Of a DNA stretch of 64,000 nt, positions 6,851 to 15,459 are shown piece after piece. How positions within the stretch are numbered: the first letter of the stretch is position 1; the number at the start of each line of letters is the position of its first letter. The translations under genes were made by a program, and so were the position numbers. The DNA is taken from assembly GCF_900129855.1 (NCBI RefSeq), contig NZ_LT670819.1, positions 4,154,001 to 4,218,000 on the forward strand. The letters run 5' to 3'. This DNA comes from Streptomyces sp. 3214.6 (GTDB taxonomy: Bacteria; Actinomycetota; Actinomycetes; Streptomycetales; Streptomycetaceae). The notes under the pieces were generated by a model. The model did not search any database and had not been told where the DNA came from. It saw only the letters and a list, made by a program, of their open reading frames with translations.

Positions 6851-9180
6851 CAGCTCACCCCGGCCGGGGTGCCGACCTCGCCCGTGCGCTTCAGTTTCTG
6901 CCAGCGCAGGCGGCCGCCGGTGAGGGCGGTGATGCAGGAGTGGATGAGGACGAGGTACATCAGCTGGCGGTAGGCCAGTTGCTGGAGCGGCATCATGAGC
7001 AGGTAGCGGTACTTCTCGCGGTCCAGGCGGAACGCGTAGGCCGCACATCCCAGTTGGACGCCGAGGACCGCCAGCCAGGCCAGCAGGGCCGCCCGGAAGT
7101 CGATGAAGATCATCGAGTAGACGGTGAAGACGTCGATGAGCGGGGCGAAGACCGGCGTGATGATCTGGAAGAGGACCACGAGCGGCATGCCGACGCGGCC
7201 GAAGCGACCCGAAGGCCCCTTGTCCGTCAGGGACTTGCGGTGCTTCCACAGGGCCTGCATGGTGCCGTAGGACCAGCGGTAGCGCTGGGACCACAGTTGC
7301 TTCAGGGAGCCCGGCGCCTCCGTCCAGGCCTTCGCGTGCTCCTGGTAGACGACCTGCCGACCCGCGCGGTGCATGGCGATGGTGATGTCGGTGTCCTCGG
7401 CGAGGGTGTCCTCGCTCATGCCGCCGACCTCCAGCACGGCGTCGCGGCGGAACGCGCCGATCGCGCCGGGGATGGTCGGCATGCAGCGCAGCAGGTCGTA
7501 CATGCGGCGGTCGAGGTTGAAGCCCATCACGTACTCGATGTGCTGCCAGGCGCCGATGAGCGTGTCGCGGTTGCCGACCTTGGCGTTGCCGGCGACCGCG
7601 CCCACCCTCGGGTCGGCGAAGGGCTGCACGAGGTGGTGCACGGCGTCCGGCTCGAAGACCGTGTCGCCGTCCATCATCACGACGATGTCGTAACCGGCGC
7701 TGCGGACGCCGTTGTTGAGGGCGGCCGGCTTGCCCGCGTTCTCCTGGCGGATGACGCGGACGTTGGTCATGCCGAGGGCCCTCGCCGCCTCGCGCGAGAT
7801 CTCGGAGGTGCCGTCCGTCGAACCGTCGTCCACGACGATGATCTCGATCGGATGGGTGCTCTTCGCCAGCGACTTGAGGGTGTTGGCGATGCACTCCTTC
7901 TCGTTGTACGCCGGGACGATCACGCTGACCGGCCGGGTGATGGTCGGTCCCCAGCCGAAGCGGCGCTTGTTGCGCTGTCTGTAGTGGCGGCGGGCCAGAA
8001 TCAGCATCATCCCGAAGCGGCCCATGACGGCCACGCCGACGATCAGCAGTCCCACCGAGAGCGTCGGGACGGTCCACTCGGCGAGGGTGACCGCGCCGAT
8101 GAGGGCCTTGCCCTCGTAGAGGGTCACGCCGGTGGCCTCGCGGTGGGCTGCCTGGAGACGGTTGACGGTCCCACCGGTGCCGTTGTTCCCCTCGCCGTCG
8201 GGTACGTTGCCGGGCTGACCGGAGTTCTGGCCGGAGTCCTGACCGGGGTTCTGGCCGGAGTCCTGCCCGGAGCTCTGGCCGGAGTCCTGACGGGCCGCCG
8301 CGCTCTGCTGCTCGATAACGCCGCTGATGGTGGTGAAGGTGTAGCCCGCGGCCTTCATCTTCTTGATGTACTGCGGCAGCGCCTTGACCGTCTGGGAGCG
8401 CTCGCCGCCGGCGTCGTGGAACAGCACCGACGCGCCCTTGCCTTCCTTGGGCGTGGCCCACTGGACGATCTTCGAGACGCCCGGCTTCTTCCAGTCGTCG
8501 CTGTCGGTGTCGACGAAGACGCTGGTGTAACCGTCCTCACCGAGCTTCTCGTAGACGGGCCAGCTGTAGTTGTCGATGGCGTCCGTCTCGGAGGAGTACG
8601 GGGCGCGGAAGAGCGTCGTCGTGATGCCGGCCGCGCCCGCGAGGGCGAGCTGGGTCTGCTCCATCTCCCGGTTGACGCGGGCGTCGGACTGGTAGGAGAG
8701 GTCGACGTGGGTGAAGGTGTGGATGCCCACCTCGTTGCCCTCCTCGACCATGTCCTTCACGATGCCCGGATAGCGCGACACCATCGAGCCGACCAGGAAG
8801 AACGTGCCGGGCACGTCGTACTCCCGGAGGATCTGAAGGACCTGGGGGGTCCAGGTCGGGTTCGGGCCGTCGTCGAAGGTCAGCGCGATCGTCTTGTCGG
8901 GCACCGAGACGGTAGTGGCCTGGCCGCCCCGGAAGGTCAGGATGGGGCCGCCGTCGAGGATCTTCTCGGGCACCTTGCTCGCGCCGGCACCGGTGCGCAC
9001 GCGCTGGTCGCCGCCGACCTCGGCGCGCAGATAGCCGTCCAGGAGCATCACGCTGGTCAGCGCGAGCAGAAGCAGCAGGGCGAGGATGACACGCGGTTTC
9101 TGCAGCGCCGCGGCCTTGCCCGCCGCCCGCTCCATGCGGGTCGGGGCACGGCGGCGACCGCGGGAGGAAGTGGTCGTCAT
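6850..9180 (-). CDS. MatB-like fusion: polysaccharide deacetylase plus family 2 glycosyltransferase
   Basis: A bifunctional 776-aa membrane protein. Residues 30-51 form a membrane anchor. Residues about 95-280 are an extracytoplasmic CE4/NodB deacetylase with TFDDGP (101-106) and metal ligands His154 and His158. A Gln/Gly/Ser/Asp repeat linker (about 285-330) and a membrane segment follow. The processive GT2 domain has VIVPAYNEKE, VVDDGSTDG, MMDGD, LAEDTD and QRYRW, and ends in further membrane helices. This is the architecture of MatB, which in Streptomyces makes a poly-N-acetylglucosamine-type polymer needed for hyphal aggregation. I infer synthesis, export and partial deacetylation of a beta-linked GlcNAc polymer. 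ATG 9180 is chosen because earlier in-frame sequence is Pro/Arg-rich and overlaps the preceding gene. Confidence 0.88.
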   Translation of the reverse strand: MTTTSSRGRRRAPTRMERAAGKAAALQKPRVILALLLLLALTSVMLLDGYLRAEVGGDQRVRTGAGASKVPEKILDGGPILTFRGGQATTVSVPDKTIALTFDDGPNPTWTPQVLQILREYDVPGTFFLVGSMVSRYPGIVKDMVEEGNEVGIHTFTHVDLSYQSDARVNREMEQTQLALAGAAGITTTLFRAPYSSETDAIDNYSWPVYEKLGEDGYTSVFVDTDSDDWKKPGVSKIVQWATPKEGKGASVLFHDAGGERSQTVKALPQYIKKMKAAGYTFTTISGVIEQQSAAARQDSGQSSGQDSGQNPGQDSGQNSGQPGNVPDGEGNNGTGGTVNRLQAAHREATGVTLYEGKALIGAVTLAEWTVPTLSVGLLIVGVAVMGRFGMMLILARRHYRQRNKRRFGWGPTITRPVSVIVPAYNEKECIANTLKSLAKSTHPIEIIVVDDGSTDGTSEISREAARALGMTNVRVIRQENAGKPAALNNGVRSAGYDIVVMMDGDTVFEPDAVHHLVQPFADPRVGAVAGNAKVGNRDTLIGAWQHIEYVMGFNLDRRMYDLLRCMPTIPGAIGAFRRDAVLEVGGMSEDTLAEDTDITIAMHRAGRQVVYQEHAKAWTEAPGSLKQLWSQRYRWSYGTMQALWKHRKSLTDKGPSGRFGRVGMPLVVLFQIITPVFAPLIDVFTVYSMIFIDFRAALLAWLAVLGVQLGCAAYAFRLDREKYRYLLMMPLQQLAYRQLMYLVLIHSCITALTGGRLRWQKLKRTGEVGTPAGVS

Positions 9181-9199
9181 GGAAGTGGCTGCGCTCCGG

Positions 9200-9610
9200 T
9201 CAGTTGGCGGCCGCGGAGGCGGTCGCGGTCGAGGCGGAGCCGGGCGGCTCGCCGGTGACGACGCCCGAGGGCGGGGTGCCAGTGGGCTTCGAGGGCGGGG
9301 TGCCGACACCGCCTTGCGGCTGGATCCCGCCGGGGCCGGAGTTCTGGGCGCCTCTCGGGCCTGCGCCGCCGAACGGCAGCAGCGAGGACGGGGTCAGGGA
9401 CGTGCCCCAGCCCATGAAGGCGGCGCCGAGGACGACGGCGTACACGAGGCAGCCGACTCCCAGGAGGAGACCGATCCGGCGCAGCAGCTTCGACCTGCGT
9501 CCGGAGTTGTCAACGAACACGGGCCCCGCTACAGAGGCGTCGTCACGTTTGCGGCTGCGACGGCTGCCGCGGGCGGCGGCACGGCTTTCGATGGCTGGCT
9601 CGGATTGCAT
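9200..9610 (-). CDS. Small single-pass membrane protein, first gene of the exopolysaccharide operon
   Basis: A 136-aa protein with a basic N-terminus, one membrane helix (about residues 45-68, IGLLLGVGCLVYAVVLGAAF) and a Gly/Pro/Thr-rich extracytoplasmic tail. No catalytic motif is visible. It ends 19 bases before the MatB-like synthase and is surely co-transcribed with it. A role as accessory or co-polymerase subunit is a guess from position only. No canonical ribosome-binding site is spaced correctly: GGGGA abuts the ATG. A promoter and leader probably lie in 9611-9815, shared with the divergent lipoprotein. Confidence 0.68.
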   Translation of the reverse strand: MQSEPAIESRAAARGSRRSRKRDDASVAGPVFVDNSGRRSKLLRRIGLLLGVGCLVYAVVLGAAFMGWGTSLTPSSLLPFGGAGPRGAQNSGPGGIQPQGGVGTPPSKPTGTPPSGVVTGEPPGSASTATASAAAN

Positions 9611-9815
9611 TCCCCGGATATTAAAGAGCCTTTATGTGGCACAAACTCTGAGCCTCATGTGAGAGGCCCATGAGAAACGAGTGAACCTGTCCAATCCCTG
9701 AGAGATCCATGAAACTCCTGCGCAACGACTGCTCACCATGGGAGGGTTGATTATCCCTTTTGAACGGCCTTTGTTTCCGTGCCGAGGCATAAATCACGAG
9801 AGCGGTGCATACGCA

Positions 9816-10871
9816 ATGAGGAGTTTCCTGATGCCGACGGCCGGGGTCATCTGCCTGTTCGCCGTGGCCCTGGCAGGATGCTCCGCGGGGTCCGACAGCA
9901 CCTCGGACGCGGCACCCAAGGCCACGGACAAGGCCACGGGCAAGGACACGGACAAAGACACGGGCAAGGACACCGGCAAAGACACGGGCAAGGGCACCTC
10001 CTACGCGCCCTACGTGAGCGCCGTGGAGGCTTCCGTCAACGACTCCGCGGGCTCGCCGACGACGTACAACCTGGCGTTCGTGATCGCCGACGGCAGCAGT
10101 TGTACGCCGAAGTGGAACGAGACGAACGCCATCGGCGACTCGGCGGTGAAGTCCCGTATCTCGGCCTTGACGAAGTCGGGCGCCACGGTGCGGGTCTCCT
10201 TCGGCGGGGCCTCCGGCAAGGAGTTGGCGGCCACCTGTGACAGCGCGTCGGAACTCGCCGAGGCGTACGGAGAGGCGCTCGACGCGGCCGGCTCCACGCA
10301 GGCCGACTTCGACATCGAGGGCGACGAACTCACCGACTCCGCCTCGGTCGCCCTGCGCTCCCGGGCGATCGCGGCGCTGCAGAAGGAACGGCCCGGCCTG
10401 GACGTCTCCTTCACGCTCCCCGTGATGCCGTCCGGGCTGGACTCCGACAGCCTGGCGCTGCTGGCGTCCGCGAACAAGTACGACGTGCAGGTGTCGACCG
10501 TCAACCTCATGACGATGAACTACGGCGAGTCGTACGCCGGTGACATGGGCGGGTACGCGATCACCTCGGCGACGGCGGCGCAGGCGCAGTTGAAGTCGGT
10601 GTTCGGGACGGAGGACTCCGTCGCGTGGAGGGGGATGGCGCTGACCTCGATGATCGGGACCAACGATGTCGCCAACGAGACGTTTTCGCTGGCGGATGCG
10701 GCTCAGGTGCGGGCGTTCGCCGAGGAGAAGGGGATTTCCTGGGTTTCCATGTGGTCGACGTTCCGGGATCAGCAGTGTTCGGACAAGGATTCGACCAAGG
10801 ATGACGCTCTGACCAACTGCAGTGGGGTCGAACAGAGTTCGGGAGCGTTTGCGGAGGCGTTTTCGAAGTAG
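9816..10871 (+). CDS. GH18-like (chitinase family) lipoprotein
   Basis: A 351-aa exported lipoprotein: N-terminal hydrophobic segment with lipobox LAGC (Cys22), a repeated Asp-Thr-Gly-Lys linker (about 35-60), then a TIM-barrel domain. QADFDIEGDE matches the core of the glycoside hydrolase 18 catalytic motif (D-x-D-x-E), and MTMNYG matches the later conserved strand. Family enzymes hydrolyse beta-GlcNAc polymers. It is divergent from the MatB-like operon, which suggests trimming of that polymer or of wall glycan, though chitin use is equally possible. ATG 9816 is chosen because the signal peptide begins there. Confidence 0.8.
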   Translation: MRSFLMPTAGVICLFAVALAGCSAGSDSTSDAAPKATDKATGKDTDKDTGKDTGKDTGKGTSYAPYVSAVEASVNDSAGSPTTYNLAFVIADGSSCTPKWNETNAIGDSAVKSRISALTKSGATVRVSFGGASGKELAATCDSASELAEAYGEALDAAGSTQADFDIEGDELTDSASVALRSRAIAALQKERPGLDVSFTLPVMPSGLDSDSLALLASANKYDVQVSTVNLMTMNYGESYAGDMGGYAITSATAAQAQLKSVFGTEDSVAWRGMALTSMIGTNDVANETFSLADAAQVRAFAEEKGISWVSMWSTFRDQQCSDKDSTKDDALTNCSGVEQSSGAFAEAFSK

Positions 10872-10900
10872 GAAAAAACCCTCCTTGCGGCCCACCGCCC

Positions 10901-10922
10901 GTCTACCGTCGCCGGTAGACGA
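10901..10922. terminator. Hairpin at the junction of two convergent genes
   Basis: CGTCTACCG (10901-10909) pairs perfectly with CGGTAGACG (10914-10922) across a 4-nt loop. It sits about 30 bases beyond the GH18-like gene and overlaps the last codons of the convergent gene. Likely a transcription stop. Confidence 0.5.
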
Positions 10923-11508
10923 TGCGGCCCTCCACCACCGTGGCCACGCAACTTGCTGCGCCGCGCTCCGCCAGCTCGGTCTCGTCCTGTACGTCGAAGA
11001 CGGCGAACCGGGCTGCGGAGTGGCGCTCCCGTGGCGGCGCGAACTCGACCGGGAGTCCGGCGGCGTACGGGTCGAGCGAGGGGGTTCCGCCGGGGCGCCC
11101 GATGCGGCCCATGACCGCCAGGCCGGAGCGGTGCACGGCGTCCCGTACCGCGCGGTTGCGCAGTTCCTCGCAGGCCGCCCGGACCGTGCCGTGCGCCAGC
11201 ATGCGCTGCACCCCGCGCCGGACGCTCGCGCCCCAGCGGGCGTCGTCCATGGTGAGCGCCGCCAGCGCGTCCCCGGTCAGCGGCGCGGTGCCCAGCAGGT
11301 CGGCCTCGCGCGGATCCGGGTGGTACGCCTCCTCCAGCAGCTCGTTGCCGTGCAGGTTGATCAGCCCGGGCGTCAGGATGCCGGGCCAGGTACGGACCCG
11401 CGCGCGCGGATGGGCGGCGACGAGCTCCTCCAGCGGCCCGGCGTCGGCGATCCAGGCGCCGTCGACGGCGAGCGCCCGGCCCCTGGAGTCGGCGTGAATC
11501 GTCAGCAT
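10903..11508 (-). CDS. Truncated, degenerate amidohydrolase-like protein next to mqnC
   Basis: A 201-aa protein resembling a shortened imidazolonepropionase/amidohydrolase. It has the N-terminal beta-sandwich strands and WPGILTPGLINLHGN, the place where active amidohydrolases carry the metal-binding His-x-His after PG. That motif is lost here, and most of the barrel is missing. The C-terminal strand VATVVEGRIVYRRR matches the end of the family. It is seven bases downstream of mqnC and surely co-transcribed. It cannot be a normal hydrolase; a binding or scaffolding role in the futalosine route is speculative. Confidence 0.62.
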   Translation of the reverse strand: MLTIHADSRGRALAVDGAWIADAGPLEELVAAHPRARVRTWPGILTPGLINLHGNELLEEAYHPDPREADLLGTAPLTGDALAALTMDDARWGASVRRGVQRMLAHGTVRAACEELRNRAVRDAVHRSGLAVMGRIGRPGGTPSLDPYAAGLPVEFAPPRERHSAARFAVFDVQDETELAERGAASCVATVVEGRIVYRRR

Positions 11509-11515
11509 GCGCAGG

Positions 11516-12715
11516 CTAGTTGGAGGTGAGGAGCTTCAGTTCGGGGTGGGCCGTGCCGCCCGCGATCGCCGTGGACGAGATGTGGGACATGACCCGCTCG
11601 TCGACGGGGTCGTTCGCCGGGTCGTCGTGCACGACGAGGTGCTCGTACGTCGTCGCGCGCTGGGCCGGGACGCGGCCCGCCTTGCGGATCAGGTCGATGA
11701 TCTCCAGGCGGTTGGAGCGGTGCTTGGCGCCGGCCGAGGAGACGACGTTCTCCTCCAGCATGATCGAGCCGAGGTCGTCCGCGCCGTAGTGCAGGGAGAG
11801 TTGGCCGACCTCCTTGCCCGTGGTCAGCCAGGAGCCCTGGATGTGCCGGATGTTGTCCATGAACAGCCGGGCGATGGCGATCATCCGCAGGTACTCGAAA
11901 AGCGTGGCCTGCGTGCGGCCCTTCAGGTGGTTGTTCTCGGGCTGGTAGGTGTACGGGATGAAGGCGCGGAAGCCGCCCGTCCGGTCCTGTACGTCACGGA
12001 TCATCCGCAGGTGCTCGATGCGCTCGGCGTTGGTCTCGCCGGTGCCCATCAGCATGGTCGACGTCGACTCCACGCCCAGGTTGTGCGCGGTCTCCATGAT
12101 CTCCAGCCAGCGCTCGCCGGACTCCTTCAGGGGCGCGATGGCCTTGCGGGGGCGCTCGGGGAGCAGCTCCGCGCCGGCGCCGGCGAAGGAGTCCAGACCG
12201 GCCGCGTGGATCCGCGTGATGGCCTCCTCCACGCTCACCTTGGAGATCCGCGCCATGTGCTCGACCTCGGACGCGCCCAGGGAGTGGATCACCAGCTGCG
12301 GGAACGCCTCCTTGATGGCGGCGAAGTGCTTCTCGTAGTACTCGACGCCGTAGTCCGGGTGGTGGCCGCCCTGGAACATGATCTGCGTGCCGCCGAGCTC
12401 GACGGTCTCGGCGCAGCGGCGCAGGATGTCGTCCAGGTCGCGGGACCAGCCCTTGGCGGTGTCCTTCGGGGCCGCGTAGAAGGCGCAGAACTTGCACGCC
12501 GTGACGCACACGTTCGTGTAGTTGATGTTCCGCTCGATGATGTACGTCGCGATGTGCTCGGTTCCCGCGTACAGACGGCGGCGTACGGCGTCGGCGGCGG
12601 CGCCGAGCGCGTGCAGCGGGGCGTCGCGGTAGAGGTCGAGGGCCTCTTCCGGGGTGATCCGCCCGCCGTCCGCGGCACGGTCGAGCACAGACTGGAGGTC
12701 GGCCTTCTCGGGCAC
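11516..12715 (-). CDS. mqnC: Cyclic dehypoxanthinyl futalosine synthase (radical SAM)
   Basis: Third step of the futalosine menaquinone pathway: radical cyclisation of dehypoxanthine futalosine. The 399-aa protein carries the radical-SAM cluster motif with Cys70, Cys74 and Cys77 (CVTACKFC), then MFQGGHHPDYG and GAGAELLPERPRK. It differs from MqnE, also in this window, in these downstream motifs. The start is GTG. It is the first gene of a two-gene unit with the degenerate amidohydrolase. The partner genes mqnA and mqnE are in the window; mqnB and mqnD are not. Confidence 0.93.
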   Translation of the reverse strand: MPEKADLQSVLDRAADGGRITPEEALDLYRDAPLHALGAAADAVRRRLYAGTEHIATYIIERNINYTNVCVTACKFCAFYAAPKDTAKGWSRDLDDILRRCAETVELGGTQIMFQGGHHPDYGVEYYEKHFAAIKEAFPQLVIHSLGASEVEHMARISKVSVEEAITRIHAAGLDSFAGAGAELLPERPRKAIAPLKESGERWLEIMETAHNLGVESTSTMLMGTGETNAERIEHLRMIRDVQDRTGGFRAFIPYTYQPENNHLKGRTQATLFEYLRMIAIARLFMDNIRHIQGSWLTTGKEVGQLSLHYGADDLGSIMLEENVVSSAGAKHRSNRLEIIDLIRKAGRVPAQRATTYEHLVVHDDPANDPVDERVMSHISSTAIAGGTAHPELKLLTSN

Positions 12716-12787
12716 CGGAGCGTCCCTTTCGTCAAGGGTTGTGGACAGACCGAACCAGCCTACGCCAGCCGTTTCGCCGCCCGGACC

Positions 12788-13552
12788 TCAGGCCGCGTAC
12801 GCGCCGATCAGCAGACCCGTGAACGTCCCCGCGAGCATGAACGGCCCGAAGGCGATCGTCACCTTGCGCCCATGCCGTCCCACGACGGCCAGCACGGCCC
12901 CGTACAGCGCCCCGAACCCGAACGCGGCGAGCGTGCCCAGCATGACCGTGGCCCAGCCGTACCAGCCGAGGACGGCGCCCATCCCGAGCGCCAGCTTGAC
13001 GTCGCCGAAGGCCAGGCCGGCGGGGTTGACGAGGTGCAGCACGAGGTAGCCGGCGCCGAGGGCGAGCGCGCCCAGCAGGGCCGTCGTCCAGTGGCCGGCG
13101 TGCTCGGGCAGGAGCGCGGCGGGGCCCAGCAGGGCGAGGGCGGCGGCCGCGAGCGGGAGGGTGAGCGGATCGGGCAGCCGGCGCGCCCGCAGGTCGACGA
13201 CGGCCAGCAGCACCCCGACCGGCACGAGCACCAGCCATACGACCAGCTCGGGACGGAGCCCGGTGGCGGCGGCGAGCGCGGCGCACAGGAGCGCGGTGAG
13301 GACGGGCAGGAGGAGGGCGCCGGGAGCGTAGGAGGGGGTGCGCCGGCCGCAGTCGGCCCGGCCGAGCCACCCCCGGATCGGGTGGCCGTCCGGGCAGGTG
13401 GACCGCCAGCCGGGGTCCTCCTCCGAACCGTCCTCCGTCTCCTCCCAGGGCACGGCGAAGCGGTAGGCGGCGCGTGGCAGCAGCGCGCCCGCCACGGCGC
13501 CCCAGAGTGCGGCGATGGCGGCCAGCGTCAGGTCACTGGGAGGTGTGGTCAT
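12788..13552 (-). CDS. Prepilin peptidase (A24 family)
   Basis: A 254-aa membrane aspartyl protease with about seven hydrophobic segments. The two catalytic Asp regions are VVDLRARRLPDPLTLP and LAFGDVKLALGMG, the latter being the family GxGD-type motif with Ala-Phe before Gly-Asp. Family members cut leader peptides from type IV pilin-like or Flp proteins. It lacks the N-terminal Cys-rich methylase domain of enterobacterial PilD, as is usual in actinomycetes. No pilin or assembly ATPase lies in the window, so the substrates must be elsewhere. It sits 33 bases downstream of the kinase gene and may be co-transcribed with it. Confidence 0.85.
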   Translation of the reverse strand: MTTPPSDLTLAAIAALWGAVAGALLPRAAYRFAVPWEETEDGSEEDPGWRSTCPDGHPIRGWLGRADCGRRTPSYAPGALLLPVLTALLCAALAAATGLRPELVVWLVLVPVGVLLAVVDLRARRLPDPLTLPLAAAALALLGPAALLPEHAGHWTTALLGALALGAGYLVLHLVNPAGLAFGDVKLALGMGAVLGWYGWATVMLGTLAAFGFGALYGAVLAVVGRHGRKVTIAFGPFMLAGTFTGLLIGAYAA

Positions 13553-13555
13553 CCG

Positions 13556-13599
13556 CTATCGGACCTTCCCCTATCGGACCTTCCCCTATCGGACCTTCG
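13556..13599. repeat. 15-bp tandem repeat spanning the kinase stop codon
   Basis: CTATCGGACCTTCCC occurs at 13556-13570 and 13571-13585, and a third copy differing at its end occupies 13586-13599. On the minus strand the third copy encodes the last residues and TAG stop of the kinase; the other two repeat that stop-codon segment downstream. Confidence 0.85.
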
Positions 13600-15379
13600 A
13601 CATCCGCGCCACCGGGTTGCCCTCGGCCGCGCTGTCCGAGGTGTAGGTGAGGTCGTCGCCGGTCGGGGTGAGGCGGATCGTGTGGGGCGTCGGATTGCAG
13701 CCCGCGTGGTTGTTCTTCGCCCCCACGGAGGTGGCGACGACGTCCTTCTTCGTCACCTGCTTCAGCGTCAGGATGTCGACACAGACGCCGCCGAGCACAT
13801 CGGTCTGCCGCAGCTCGCCCACCTTCTTGCCCACGTCGGCCTGTTGGACCGTCACCCGGAAGGTGCCCATCGGGAGGGCGCCGTCGAGGCCGGTGCCCTG
13901 GCCCTCCCAGGTGCCGACGTAGCGGGCCGGGAGTGCGGTGGGCGCGGTGCCGTCGTGGCCGCCGTTCTGGGCGTCGGAGCTCGAACCGGCCGTCGGCGCG
14001 GGCGAGTAGGCGCCGGCGCCGGAGCTCCCGGCGTCACGGTCGTCGTTCGGCAGCAGGTCGAACAGGAACACCGAGCCGACCGTCACCGCCGCCATCGCGC
14101 CCGCGACAGCCAGCACGACTGTGCAGCTCAACCGTCGTCCGCGGCCGCCCTCGCCGGGTGTCGCGCCGGCCGCCACGGTGACGGAGACCTTGCCGGGACG
14201 GCCCCCCGCGGCGACCGGCTCGGCGTCCCGGGGCGCGGGCACGGAAGGCGGTGCGTCCACCGGCGTGGCGGCGGCGCTCCCGTCCATCACGGGCGGCGGC
14301 CCGAACTCGCCCACCGTCAGCGCCGGTTGCCCCGACGTCACCGCCGGACTGCTGAACCCCACCGGCCCGGACACGGCAACGCCCGCACCCACCCCTACAC
14401 CCGCATCTGCCCCCGCGCCCGCACCCGCACCGACGCCTGACCCCGCGCCCTCACCCTGACCCGCACCCGTCACCTCCAGGTTCAGCAGGTGTACGGCGCT
14501 GCGCCCCACCTGCTCCACCAGCGGCCCCGGCAGCCACCCGCGCGCCACCAGCCGGGCCGCGCCCTCGGGAGCGAGCCGGTGGGCCACTTCGGACGGCGAC
14601 GGCCGTGCCGTCGGGTCCTTGGACAGGCAGGACTCGACCACCGACCGCAGCTCACCACGGAGTTCGCCGTCCGGCTCGCCCAGTTCGGGCAGCTCGTGGA
14701 CGACCTTGTAGAGGAGGGCGGCCGAGGAGTCGCCGGGGAACGGGGGCCGTCCGGTCGCCGCGTACGCCAGCACTGCGCCGAGGGAGAAGACGTCGGACGC
14801 GCCGGACGCGCCCTTGCCGAGGATCTGCTCGGGGGCCATGTAGCCGGGCGAGCCGACCGAGACGCCGGTCGAGGTGAGGGAGGCGGTGCCGTCGGTTGCG
14901 CGGGCGATGCCGAAGTCGATCAGCAGCGGGCCGTCGACGGTCAGCAGGACGTTGGACGGCTTCACGTCCCGGTGCACCAGGCCCAGCTCGTGCACGGTCG
15001 TGAGCGCCTCCGCCAGGCCCGCGCCCAGGACTCGTACGGAGGTCTCGGGCAGCGGTCCGCCGCCGGAGGTGACCGCGGCGGCCAGGGAGGGGCCGGCCGC
15101 GTAGCCGGTGGCGACCCACGGGATCGTGGCTTCCGGGTCGGCGTCCAGGACCGGCGCGGTCCAGGCTCCGCCGACCCGCCGCGCGGCCTCTACCTCGCGC
15201 CGGAAACGGGCGCGGAACTCCTCGTCGAGGGCGAGGTGCGGGTGCACGATCTTCACGGCGACCGTGCGGCCGCCGGCGCTACGGCCCAGGTAGACGCGGC
15301 CCATTCCGCCGGACCCGAGCCGGCCGAGCAGCCGGTAGGGCCCCACAGCCGTGGGTTCGTCGGCTCCGAGCGCCTGCAT
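13586..15379 (-). CDS. Receptor-type Ser/Thr protein kinase
   Basis: A 597-aa eukaryotic-like kinase. The kinase domain (about 14-270) has GSGGMG, Lys43 in VAVKIV, HRDVKPSN (Asp138), DFG (155-157) and APEQ. A Gly/Ala/Val-rich repeat linker (about 305-340) and a Pro-rich segment follow, then one membrane helix (417-443). The extracellular C-terminal domain begins YVGTWEGQGTGLDG and holds two Cys; it is not PASTA. Such kinases sense an external signal and phosphorylate cytoplasmic proteins. I chose ATG 15379, which has GGGGGAGGGGTGG just upstream. A closely spaced prepilin peptidase follows. Confidence 0.9.
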   Translation of the reverse strand: MQALGADEPTAVGPYRLLGRLGSGGMGRVYLGRSAGGRTVAVKIVHPHLALDEEFRARFRREVEAARRVGGAWTAPVLDADPEATIPWVATGYAAGPSLAAAVTSGGGPLPETSVRVLGAGLAEALTTVHELGLVHRDVKPSNVLLTVDGPLLIDFGIARATDGTASLTSTGVSVGSPGYMAPEQILGKGASGASDVFSLGAVLAYAATGRPPFPGDSSAALLYKVVHELPELGEPDGELRGELRSVVESCLSKDPTARPSPSEVAHRLAPEGAARLVARGWLPGPLVEQVGRSAVHLLNLEVTGAGQGEGAGSGVGAGAGAGADAGVGVGAGVAVSGPVGFSSPAVTSGQPALTVGEFGPPPVMDGSAAATPVDAPPSVPAPRDAEPVAAGGRPGKVSVTVAAGATPGEGGRGRRLSCTVVLAVAGAMAAVTVGSVFLFDLLPNDDRDAGSSGAGAYSPAPTAGSSSDAQNGGHDGTAPTALPARYVGTWEGQGTGLDGALPMGTFRVTVQQADVGKKVGELRQTDVLGGVCVDILTLKQVTKKDVVATSVGAKNNHAGCNPTPHTIRLTPTGDDLTYTSDSAAEGNPVARMSKVR

Positions 15380-15459
15380 GGACGTCCACCCCTCCCCCAT
15401 AAGGACACCCGCCATGACCCCGTAGGCCCCGTAAGGAGCCCGTAAGTCTCTGCAGCAGG

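Noticed and set aside
6940..9258. A 772-codon + strand frame opposite the MatB-like gene
   Set aside because: Shadow of the real gene: Val/Asp/Gly/Arg-rich, no domain, no ribosome-binding site.
10903..11508. Calling this a functional aminofutalosine deaminase
   Set aside because: The metal-binding His-x-His is missing and the protein is about half length.
11507..14440. A 977-codon + strand frame
   Set aside because: It spans mqnC, the prepilin peptidase and the kinase on the other strand, all of which have clear family motifs.
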